Source: Oscheius onirici (lineage: Eukaryota > Nematoda > Chromadorea > Rhabditida > Rhabditidae). Taken from it: a stretch of 64,000 nucleotides of DNA. The first letter of the stretch is position 1. Each line of letters opens with the position of its first letter. The DNA is taken from positions 8,928,064 to 8,992,063 of the forward strand of contig OW051468.1 in assembly GCA_932521025.1 (NCBI GenBank), in the 5' to 3' direction. This document shows positions 22,901 to 34,900 of this stretch, piece by piece. A program made the position numbers and the translations under genes. A model generated the notes under the pieces. It was not told the origin of the DNA and searched no databases. It saw nothing but the letters and a program-made list of their open reading frames with translations.

Positions 22901-25900
22901 CGACTCACTCTTCGTAGACAACCACAGCCAGATCGCCATCATGGATGGCCTGTCTGTACTGAGCGACATTGGCATGTTCCAGAACATTGTGTGTCTCCAG
23001 CCCTCGTTTGGCTTCTTTGAATGGCTTCAACTGGGCCAAGAAGACCTTTCCAGTCTTTCTCTCCTTGACCCGGAACGGTGCTCCTCCAGCCGCAAGTCTG
23101 CAAAAAACCACCATTAGTCCGGTCCGTACGTGCTTGCGTATTTGAGATTTTTAGCCTGACGTGCCCGAAAATTTTCGTAAAAAAAATTTCGGACACGGAC
23201 CACGGCTGAAATCTGATCTCTTTTTTTTCTTGGACGGACATTTGGACCAGGTGGTTTTTCGAGCCAGGAGGCTGGAGAAGCGTTGACTGTTGCCCAGGGG
23301 GATATCCAAAAGTGTACTGTAGTTTTCGGAGCGGCAGTCAACACACCGTTTTGCGAAGCCACCAGAGAAGACATCACGTGGGGGCACGCGGCCGCCCAGT
23401 CCTTTTTTAGAGTTCTTTGAAGTTCGGAGAATAGGAGCTGGGCTAAGCCAACGCGTTGTTAGAGACACGACACGAAACGCCAGACAGAATCTTTTAAGTT
23501 AGTTGCACTCCACAAGAAAGGGCGAAACATTTATTTTTGGTTGAAAATTGGGCCGGGATCGGGGGGAGGTAGACGTACGGCGACGACGGGCCGGTAGTCA
23601 TCGTACGTCGCCTCCAAAAAGAATTTTTTGAGCATGTTTTTCGAAAAATGGGAATCTCTAGCGAAATTACAGGGCTACATACATCACAAAAATGAGCAAA
23701 CCGGGGCAAAATTATGGATTTGGGGGCAGACATATAAAATTATGTGAAATCACAGAAAATTGTGTGTTTTGATTATTACTTCTCGTCCTCTTCTTCAATC
23801 TCGTAGATTTCGCGAACTTTTCGCGCTTCCATAGTCACCCGTTTCTTCGGCAGTTCCACGTCGTTGTAGTCGCCGTCAGCTGAAAAATAACGGTCGTAAT
23901 TGCGTACAAATAAATTTTTTTTGCTTGTTTACAGTAGTCCGAACCAGTTTTGTTTTTTGAACATGTAAGAAATTACAGTAACCTACAATATCAATTGAAT
24001 AAGTTTTGCATTTGGAGACTACAGTAACCTACAGTATGCCTAAAGTTTTTTGAATTTGATGATTACAGTAACCTACAGTACCTCCTGGAAATTAGTTCGC
24101 TCTGAGGGTGTAATGTTTCCGAAATTGCCAGCTTTTATTTGTGCTATTTACAGTACCTAGAGCCTATTCACAAAAAACACTACAACAGTTGGTGCGCAGT
24201 TTGTTTCCAGTTCCCTGCGAAGACAAAATTTCACCACTTTTCGCACAAACACTGTTTGTTAAATCACCCACTAGTTAATCTAACCGCAACTAAAGTCTAA
24301 CTTTGAACTTGTTTTCATATAATTTTATTAAATTTCTCTCTCTTCATATATGTATAGATACATAAAAATTATGTTCGTTTTTTCGATTTCGGGTTCGGAA
24401 TGCTGACGATAGTCGGCGCTGCGAAGCTACCGTAGTCATTCGGATCTTTCAACAGCTCGCCTGGAAGATTTTCCGTCGTTTTTCAAACTCCCTCCCTATT
24501 TCAAAGCAAACGAAAAAAAAGCTACAGTACCCTCTACAGTAACCGTGCAGCTGGTCGTTGCTTGGCCGGCATCATTAATAGCCACACAGCTGTAGATGCC
24601 ACTGTCTCTCCACATAGGATCGTTGATGATGAGTGAGCAGAGGTAGGGACCGTCTTGGACGAATTTCACACGCGTGGATTCGACAATCGGACGCCATTCC
24701 TTCAAAATAATACGGTATTTTTAAAGGACTGCCTCTAACCTTCATCCATTTGAGTTCAGGGAATGGTTCGCCTTCGACTCGGACATCTAACCTCATCGGA
24801 TGGGCGGAACTGAACGTCTTGTTTTGAAGGGGCTGGATAAAGCTGGGCCGGGCTGAAAATTGTGATTTATTTATTTACAAACGAATTTTTGAAAAAAAAT
24901 ACCGGTTTTCGGTTTACAATTGGTCACTTTTCATGATGCGTGATAGACGTTTCTACTGTTTTGTACGTAAATTTACGTGATGAAGAGTACGTATTGTGAA
25001 GATATGGCTAAAGCTGTACGCATTTTCGTGCAGAAGCAAAAAAAACTTTGGAAGTCTCTTTAATTTTTAAGATCCACTTACTAGCTAAATCCACCATGAT
25101 GTTCTGTTGTGCTTCTCCGTAAGCATTTGTCGCGAGACACTGGTACTGTCCGACATTTTCCTTGGTGAAACCGGTAATGGTAAGAGTCGTTTCAGTTCCA
25201 CCGTAGGTGTAGACCTTGTGTTTGCTGGTGGGACTTGTGGTGTCAATGTCCCATCCTCGGAATTTCCATTGGATCTGGGGATCCGGGTATCCCGAGACGT
25301 TCAAGATCAGTGTCAAAGTGTCATTCTCGGCACAGTAGCGTTTTTCCACAACTCCTGGTGAGAACCAGGGAGCGCAGGCTGAAAAGAGACTTATTTGAAA
25401 ACGACAGATTCCCAAAACATACCGTACTGCTCGGCATGAGCGAGATCGAGAGCTCTCTCGGCATAGGGATCCAGCAGAGGGATGACCTTCTTGGTCCTCT
25501 TGTCCAGTACCGGCTGGGGAGGAGCCATAAGTCTTGATGGCGGTGATGCCGGAGAAGGATCGGAAATTCCGTAAATGTTCTCGGCTCTCACACGGAACTG
25601 GTAAGATTTACCCAGCTCCAGGTTTCTGACCTTGCAGACAGGCTCGGGAATGTTATAGTCGAGCTGAAAGTTTTTTTTTTAAATTTAGCGAAAAAAAAAT
25701 ACCAGAGTCCATTCCTTCTCGGGAAGTTCCCTGATCTCGATGACGTAAGTGACTTGAGGATATCGTGGTGGTGCTCGTTTTGTCGGGATCCATGAGAGGG
25801 TAAGATAATGTCCAGTGACTTCCTTGATGAACGGTCCACGATCTGGAGGAGTGGGAAGGCTAGCCACGTTGATCTTCTTGAAGCCATATTCTTCCGTCAA

Positions 25901-28900
25901 ATAGGGAGTCACATCAATTTCACCGTTGAACTTGATGTTGTCAAGATACGGCACAGTGACGTCCAGAATGGCTGAAGAAGAAGCCGTTCCATGGCTGTTC
26001 TTCGCCACAGCGACATACTCTCCAGCATCTTCGACAGTAGTATCCAAAATGATGATGGCATGACTGCCACCTCCACAGCTCTGAATCTTGATCCTGCCGC
26101 CGGGGACAATCTTCTTTCCGTTGTGGAACCACTCAACTTCAGGCGCCGGGTGTCCAACAACCAGACAGTCGAAAATGGTTGGCATGTGATGGAAGACGTG
26201 TTTGTTCTTGAGTTGACGTACGAATCCAGGAGGGAATGGCATTCCGCCACGGTCATGCTCGCCGTCGATTCCGCCAACAGTCCTGGGACGTATGATGTTC
26301 AAGGCGCCTTCAGTTTTGGCCGAGCCGAGTTTGTTCGTGGCTTCCAGAGAATATTCGCCTTCGTCTTCGGGACCGCTAAAATTGTGATATTTTTATGTCA
26401 AAAAAAGTCAAATGTTACCAATTCAAGATGACAAGATGATGAATTCCTCTCTCATCCGTGAAGATGACTCTCTTTCCATCTGGTCCATCCGAGATAATCT
26501 CTTCTCCATCCTTGTACCATTTGACGGTCGGAGTAGGCCATCCAGTAGCGCAGACGATCATCTCGACCACATTGCCCTAAAAAACGTACTGGTCAGTTTT
26601 TCTTCCGCGAAAGAGTGTAGGAGTAAGATGATTAAGCCCACTTCAGTGTGAGTCATTATTGGCTGTGGCCATTTCGGAGATTGACTCCGCCCCGATGACC
26701 CACTCTTATACTGAGGGGCATGTTACTCATTCCGTTTCCTCAAAGAGCCTAAAATGGCAGCAGCAATTTTCATGGCTCGGTTGACTTGGCAGTAAGCCAG
26801 ACTAGTTGGCACTTTTTAGATCCGCTTCCGTTTTACTGACTCCCCATTCCTACCTGATGAATACTCATGTTGTACAGTCCTCTCCTGATCCTCGGCTTGC
26901 TCTCTTCCGGTTCCTTTGGTGTCAAATCAATTGGCTGTCTTGCTCCAAGAGAGCGATCTCCTAAAATACACTTTTTTTGTTTTTTTTTTCCCTTCCAACT
27001 CTATTCCGTCTACACTCCTCCCAAATGACGCATTTCCCCTTTATTTTTCCGCCCGACTGACCCCCGAATTCAGAGCCTAAATGAGGTGACCCCCGACAAA
27101 TGCTCTTTCTTCTCTGCTCGACCATCCTCGTCATTGCCAGAAGCCAAGAAGTGACTTGTCCTTCAGGTTACTATTATATTTTTTATCCAAAACAAATTAA
27201 AAGGGTGGCAAGCGGAAGCTGGTGGCCGAGCTTGCTATCTCGTTACAAAACGACGAATGACCCATGCTGATGGGGCTCAGTACTGCTCAAAACAGGACAA
27301 TGCTTCTCATCTGCTGAGGGTGGAATCGGAGGCGGAAAACAAGCAAATGACAGGTATTTTTCTTCACGTTATCAATTAGCTCTTATAGGCCTCCTAAAAT
27401 CTGAAGCAACTGCCTGGATTGATGCCCGTGCTCGTTTCGATATTGTGGACAGTCAAGCTGGTCTCTTCGGACCGGGCTTTGTCTTTCGATGGCCTAATGG
27501 TAACTCTTACACATTTGAATTTTAAGTTTTGTAGGAAAAGCAACTCGTTTCTCAAAATGGGCACCGGGACATGGAACAGCCAGTCGACATAGAAGATGTG
27601 TCGTCATGAGCTCTACTGGAGACTGGAGGAACGCGGCTTGTGACCAACTGGCTACAGTAATCTGTGAGAAGCGACTCAGGAAGATGTACGAAAACCGCTG
27701 TCCGAAACATTGGGTCTACTTTAATGATACTGGAGCCTGTTACCGTGTCATCGCCAAGACGAACATGACCATTTTGGAGGCAGATGACCGCTGTTTTCAG
27801 CTGGGTAAGCTTTTCATGTTCTAAGGATTATCTTATATTTTTAACACTTAAAAAGAAGTAAAAATTTACAAAATTTGCAGGATATGACCACAACCAGGAC
27901 GCCATGCTGGCCTCTGTAACCAGCGAGAAGGAAAACAACTTCATCGCCGACCTGGCAAAAGAAAAGAACGAAGTCTTTGACTTCGCCTTCTTGGGAGCCT
28001 TTGGAAAGTCCAATCATGGACAAAAATGGCGCTGGATGGATGGTTTTTTCCCTTACAATTTCCAAACTAATCCTAGTTTTTAGGCCAGCCATGGGAATAT
28101 CAAAACTGGGACCGCGGTATGCCTTTCGGACGACGAGCTCTCGCCGTCTTGGTCATGAATCGTCGCGGCAAATGGGTCAACCATTACGCTGACAGAATTC
28201 TGAGCCAATTTGATGCTGTCGGCGTTTGCAAATTCCGACCCTAAAGCCCACCTTCAATGACCAGCTCAGCCTTCGTAGAAGCCGTTCCGTGCTCGTTTGT
28301 AGCGACGCATCTGCAAAGTTTCTTTTGTTTGTTATTTTGCCTCTCGATCTTTCTACTATTTATTTGTTGCCTCGTTAATAAATACCTGAAGTAGCCCTCG
28401 GAAAGGAAGGTCACATCCTTGACTGTGAGCTTCTGCGTGCCGTCGGGCAACGACTCCATGGTGTACTTGTCATCGGCGACGAGTTCAATTCCGTCCTTGA
28501 GCCATTTGATTGACGGGAATGGTGTTCCGTACGGCAGACAGTCGAAGGTGACTGATTCTCCGGGCTTGGAGCGTCTGAAATTTAGTTTAGTGAGCAGGTT
28601 TACTATATTTTTCAGGAAAAAATTTCATAATAAAAACGATACTTGATCGTCAGCGGGATAGTAAATCCTGGAGCCTTTCCAGTAGCCAAAGCTGCTCCAA
28701 TGTCTCTTGGTTTTCTCTCCTTCGGGATGACTGTCACGTCACAAGTTGTTCTCGCACTGCCGTAACTGTTCTCAGCCACACATCTGTAGCCTCCAGCGTC
28801 TGTACGAGTAGACTCTTTGACGATCAGTTCACAGACACCGTCCTCGTGTTCGACGAGCTGAAGACGACCGTAGGGGAAGACTCGCTCTCCGTCCTTGAAC

Positions 28901-31900
28901 CATTTGATGGTCGGTTTCGGATCGCCGCTCCACTTGCATCGCAGCTTGAATCCTTCCTTCTCCGGAACCTTGACATTTTCCAGCGGTTCCAGAAGCTTTG
29001 GAGCCTTGTTCGAATCGAACAGATCACGCTCGGCCGATCGTCTTGGCGACTCTCTAGGCAGTTTCTTCACGATGGCATTGCCCTTATCGTGAGCACTTCC
29101 AGACGGATTTGTAGCGATGACACGGTAGATTCCTTCGTCGTCCATTGTGCATTGAGGAATGAGAAGTCGAGCTGTGCCATCGGGATCCAGACTGATTTTG
29201 ATTCTATCGGAGGGATGGATTTGAGCTCCGTCCTTGTGCCAAGTGAGTTCCGGAAGTGGGCTTCCCTCAATTTTGCATTCAAGTTTAAGAGGCTGACCCT
29301 CAGTAGCTCGAGCATCTCCCAGCTTGATGGTGAAGCGTGGGGGAGCAGTTTTGCCGCCAGCGGCACCAGCTCCAGCTCCGTCATCGATTCTGATGAAGGC
29401 CTTCGTGGTAGCAGAACCGGATTCATTGGTAGCGACGCAACGGTAAGTTCCTTCATCGGCGATTGTGGAAGACTTGATCCTCAGATGATAAGTTCCCTTG
29501 GCCTCATCAATGTCCCAGACGTATCTGATATCCTCCCAGATGGGTCCACCGTCCTTTGACCATTTCACATTCGGCATCGGGAGTCCAGTAACCTTGCACT
29601 CCAGATCGATCATGCTTCCCAAAGTGATAGTCTGATCTTCCAGAGGAATGATGAATCTCGGAGGTTGACCCTCCTCAATCTTGGCCTTTTCGCTCTTTCC
29701 AAGGGCCATTTGAACGTGGGCGGTTGCCTGAGTCTTGGCCTTTCCGAGCTTGTTCTCAGCCTCGCATCTGTAGATTCCCTCATCGGACATGGTACATTCC
29801 TTCACGGTCAGAGTACAAGTTCCGTCTGGAGCCGTCTCAATGACCGATCGAGGTCCATTTCGGACAAGTTGACCATTCCTGTACCACTTGATCTCAGGGA
29901 AAGGATCTCCCTTGATGGCACAGGTGAGAGTAAAGGTATCACCACGATCAGTCCAAACATCGACCAGATTCTTGGTGAAGAAGGGTTCTTCACCTTCTTT
30001 CTTGACCTCAGTCTTGGGAACTTTTACCGTGACGAGACAGCTGGTGTTGATTGAGCCATGTTCGTTTGTGGCTACACAGCGATAAGCTCCTTCATCGGAT
30101 TCCTTGGCCTCGGAGATTGACAGACTACACTGTCCATCATCGGTGTACTCGAGGGCAATTCGACCATCAGCACGGAGCGGCAGACCGTCCTTGTACCTGA
30201 AAATATCATTTTTTTGTCGTTCCCATAGAACTTACCAAGTGACGGCAGCTCTGGGCTCAGCTGTCACGGCACAACTAAGTCGAAGACTCTGTCCAGCATT
30301 GACACTTCTGTCCTCCAATCCAGGATTGAACTTCGGGGCGAAGACCTTCTTCTTCACTTCCTCGACCTCTTCCAAAACTTCGACACTGTAGGTGGACTGA
30401 GTGTCTGCGACTCCCAGCTCGTTCTTGGCCACACACTTGTAAACGCCACAATCAGATTCGGTGAATCGGTCGATTCGGACGCGGCAGGCTCCGTCAGAAG
30501 TGTTTCTGATTTCCAGACGGTCAGTTCCGACAAGCGGTTGTCCATCCTTGAACCAGCTGATTTCGGCAGTCGGTCTGGCGTCCACATGACATTCGATGGT
30601 CATCAGATCGTTGACAGGAATACGGCGATCCCATAGAGGAACATTGAAACGAGGCGGGTAGCGGTCGTCTCCTTGGTCTCTTGGTGGTCGCTCTCCAGAC
30701 TTTTCAAATTCAGCACTCGTCTCATCCGATCCGTTTTCGTTGGTAGCAACACAGCGAATGGTTCCGTAGTCTTCTTCCTGGACGTCCTTGATGGTGAGAC
30801 AATAGTTTCCTGCCCCAACATCCTCAATTTGGACTCTGTCCGAAGGAACCAGAGGCTTTCCATTAAGCGTCCATTTGAGTTCAGGCTTGGGGAAGCCACG
30901 AACCTTGACCTGGAACTCCTTCTTCGTTCCAACAGCTGCGTAGCATGAGCTCAACGGAATGACGAAATGAGGTCTGCTCGGCTGTTCTCCCTTGTCCTTG
31001 ACGGAGACGGCACAAGCCGACGTGGCGGAGCCAGCTGGATTTGTTGCTGTGACTCTGTACTGTCCCAGGTCGCTCTTTTTACAGTCCCTGATTCTCAGAG
31101 TCACGGTTCCGTCAAGAGCCGTTCTCATGGCGATGCGATCAGATTTCTCCAACTGAACACCGTCCTTCTCCCAGGTAATCTCGGGGAACGGCTCTCCGCC
31201 GACTTTACAGGTCAGAGTCAGGGTTTCTCCTTCCTCAACCTCCGTGTCCTTGAGGGGAGTCAAGAAGTTGGCGGCAACATCCTGAGTAGCTGGCTTGGCT
31301 GCCTTTACATGAGCAACACATCCGCTGTAGACTTCTCCCTTCTCGTTGGTCAAGACGACACGATAAGCGGCACCGTCAGCTTTGACTGTAGCCGGAATTT
31401 CCAGGCTGAATTCTCCAGATTCGGGGCTTTCTTGAGTCTTGACTCTATCGTCCGGAACGACTTCCTGTCCATTCTTGTACCATTTGACAGTCTTCGGGAT
31501 TCCTTGGACCTTGACCTTGAGACGGAGAGGCTCTCCTTCCGTCACGTCGACGTCCTTCAATCCTTCGAGAATCTTCAAGATGTTGGGCTTGGTGACTGTC
31601 AGAGCGGCAGAGCTGTCGCATTCACCGGCAGCATTCGACAGGACGACCTTGTAGGTGGCTCCGTCGTCCAATTGGGCCTTGTTGATGGCCAGTTCGTACT
31701 TTTTGGGTCCGATCTTCTTTGGCTCCAAATGCCCCGAAGGCTTAATCTCTTGTCCATTCTTGTACCACTTGACAGTACGTACTGGAGCACTGACTTCGAC
31801 CTTTAGGACGTCATCGTCGCCTTCCTGAACCTCAGTATCTTCCAGTCCCTTGACAATTTCCGGCTTTTCATCGACTTCTCCCTTGGCGTCTGACTTGGCC

Positions 31901-34900
31901 TTGCCTCCTTCATTGACCAGTTCCACGGCGTAATGACCAGCATCGGCCAGATCAGCCTTGGGAATCGTGAGACGATAGGTCTGAGGATCGACCTTCTCAA
32001 TCAGAACGTTGGCAGAAGCAGCCAGAGGCGAACCATCCTTGGTCCATTTGACGTCGTCGATCTCTCCTTCGACCTTGACTTCGAAGACCAGCGCGGCGCC
32101 TTTAGCTACGACCTGGTCGTCCAGTCCTTTAACAATCTTCGGTGCTCCTGGCTTGGCTTTCTTGACTGTGAGCTTGGCCGACGAGTCGACATCTCCAGCA
32201 GAGTTCGAAAGAACAACCTTGAACTCAGCTGCATCGTCTCTGGTGGCTCCCTTGATAGCCAAGGTGAAGATCTTGTCGTCTCCGGAAATGACGAAATGAC
32301 TGTCTGGCTTGATCTCTTGGCCATTCTTGTACCATTTGACAGTTCGCGGCTTGGCGTTGGTCTCGACTTTGAATTCGGCATTCTCTCCTTCCACGACCTC
32401 CTGATCCTTCAGCGGCTTGATGAAAGTCAGCTTGGGCTCGACTGTGATCTTTCCAGACGAGCTGGCCTTTCCAGCCTCGTTCTCAACTTCGACCTTGTAG
32501 TCTCCCGAATCCTCTAGAGCACTCTTTGGAATTTCCAGAACGTAATTGTTGTCGTCGACCTTCTTCAGATTGATCTTTCCAGCAGCATGGCCAACTTCTT
32601 GTCCATTCTTGTACCATTTGACTGTCTTCGGTGATCCGGAAGTCTTGATCTCAAGAACCAGAGGACTTCCGACCGGAAGGGTCTGATCCTCCAGTCCTTT
32701 CACAATTCTCGGCTCTTCAGCTGGCAATTTGACAGTCAGAGCGCAAGAAGAATCGGCTGGAGTATCGTCTTCTCCGGTCAAGACTACCTTGTATTCAGCA
32801 GCATCAGCATCCTCAGCGTCAGGAATGACGAGCTTGTGAGTCAGGCCATCAGATTCCGGCTTGGCCTTGTCCTCCGGTCCAATCTCTTTGCCTTTCTTGT
32901 ACCACTTGACCGTCTTCGGCTTCGAATTGGTCTTTAGCTCCAGAATGGCCTTCTTGCCCTTTTCGACATCCTGATCTTCCAGACCTTTGGTGATTTCGAG
33001 CTTGGGCAGTTTGACTGTCAGAGCTGCGGCAGAATCCGCATCTCCGGCATCATTCGACACGACGACCTTGTAGTCGGCGGTATCGTCTTTCTGTGCATCG
33101 GGAATGCTAAGAGTGTAGACTCCTTCCGAAGGATTTCCGGTCTTGGCGTCAGGAATCTCCTTTCCATTCTTGTACCACTTGACGGCCTTAACTGGTCCTT
33201 TGACCTAAAAAACGTAATTAAGAAGTGAACATTACAAAGACCTACCTTGACAGTGAAGGTAGCAGTTTCTCCTTGAGCAACAGTTGTCGGGACGAGTCCA
33301 CTGACAATTTCGGGCTTGGCTTCCGAAAGATCGGCCTTGGCACTGCTGTCAGCCTTTCCATCATCATTTTCAGCCACAACGCGATACTTTCCGACGTCCT
33401 TTGCATCGAAATTCGGCACGACCAGACGATACTTTCCATTGCCAAGATCTTCGCCAGGAATCTCATCATCTCCCTTGTACCACTTGACAGATTTCGGCTT
33501 TCCTTCGACCTCGACTTCGAGAGTCATTGGCGTTCCCTTCGGGACAGTCTGGTCAGTTAAGCCCTTCTTGAACAGAGGGGCTCCTTCAGTAACCGCGACG
33601 GTACAGCTGCTCTCGACTGAGACAGACTCGGTCGAGAGAACAACACGATAACTTCCGGCGTCGGTCGGCTGACCAGACGAAATCTCCAAACGATAGACGG
33701 AATCCGTGACCTGTTCCAGTTTGGTAGTTGAGCTGGCTGAGACCTGTTGATTGTCCCGGTACCACTTGACAGTCTTGGGCTTTCCTTCGACTTCGACAGA
33801 AAGAAGAATCCTGGTTCCCTTTGCGACCTTCTGATCCTCCAGACCCTTTTTGATCTTCAGAGTTTCGGCAGGGGTCACGGACAACGGAGCCTTGGAATTA
33901 TTGGTTCCTGCCGGGTTGGAGATCTCGATACGGTAGTTGCCCTGATCTTCGATCTTGGACTGTTCGATGACCAGCTTCTCAGTTCCATCGCCATCAGATT
34001 CGCGATGAACACGAGCATCAGTGGGCAGTTCTTCGCCATCCTTGAACCACTTGACATCGGGCTTTTCAGCTCCGACTGAGATTTTGACGCGGCATTCGAA
34101 TTCGGCCTTCTTGCCTTCGACAACGGCGACGGCACGGAGTTCTTTGACAAACTCGGGAGCATCAAGATGCTTCTCCTTGACCGTAAGAGTGACATCGGAC
34201 CAGACGTCTCCATACTCGTTGCCAGCTTCACAGCGGTACTCATCCGTATCGGAGAGTTTGGATTCCTTGACGGTGAGTCTCTGAGTCCCGTCGGAAAGCG
34301 ACTCGATCTTGACTCTCTCAGATTCCTTGAGATGTTCTCCATTCTTGTACCTGAATATAAATATATGGGTCTCTCTCACGATTCCAACAAAGTGCGGTTC
34401 CTTAAAGGACTGCGTGGTTCGTGACGGGACTCACAGTCCTTTAAAGGGCCGCTTTTTGTTATGAAAATATTAGATATTTTCTCTTACCACTTGACTGTAG
34501 GAGTCGGCTTTCCACTAATCTTTCCTTCAAGAACAGCCGTCTCTCCTTCATCAACCACAACAGGGCGTACAGGCTGAACAAAGTCCGGAGCCTCTCCTTC
34601 AGAAGGAGCAGCTCCGACTTGAGTCAAGACAACTGGACCCTCTGTCCAGGCGCTGCCATGCTCGTTCTCAGCGTGACACTTGTACTCTCCGGCATCCTTC
34701 TGTTCCGTATTTTCGATGGTCAGACTGATGTAGCCGTCTTCCTTGTACTCTGTCTTGATTCTGGTCGTCATCTCGACTTCTTTTCCCTCCTTGGTCCATT
34801 TGATCTTGGGACGAGGTTCTCCCTTCACGCGGCACTTGAGAACTGCAGTCTGTCCGATGGTGATGGTACAGGAACGGAGAAGCTCAATGAACTCGGGTGG

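Larger units (their letters stand above)
19833..22909. other. 3.1-kb intron of unc-89 inside PK1
   Basis: No exon of unc-89 and no convincing plus-strand gene is found here; ORFs around 22055-22660 lack recognisable domains. The intron holds the split family-D repeat (20145-20715), the MITE inside it (20275-20548) and a tRNA-like segment (21470-21550). Its position fits that of an internal promoter for kinase-only isoforms, as described for C. elegans unc-89, but I see no direct proof of one. Confidence 0.55.
18827..23100 (-). other. unc-89: UNC-89 protein kinase domain PK1 (predicted pseudokinase)
   Basis: Exons 22910-23100, 19733-19832, 19438-19692 and 18827-19092 encode PK1. The N-lobe reads GAPFRVKERKTGKVFLAQLK: the residue aligning with the ATP-binding Lys is Gln. 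The catalytic loop is HLDLRPETILM, where the metal-binding Asn is Glu, while ADFGQARRL keeps DFG. Later blocks are GTIRSNPEFVSPEVV, LATDLWSVGTLAYIL, GKSPFHGDNDNETLANVD and ADRLTCTEALDHRWL. Loss of both the Lys and the Asn predicts an inactive, scaffolding kinase, as inferred for PK1 in other obscurins. The first two exons are separated by a 3.1-kb intron. Confidence 0.9.
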
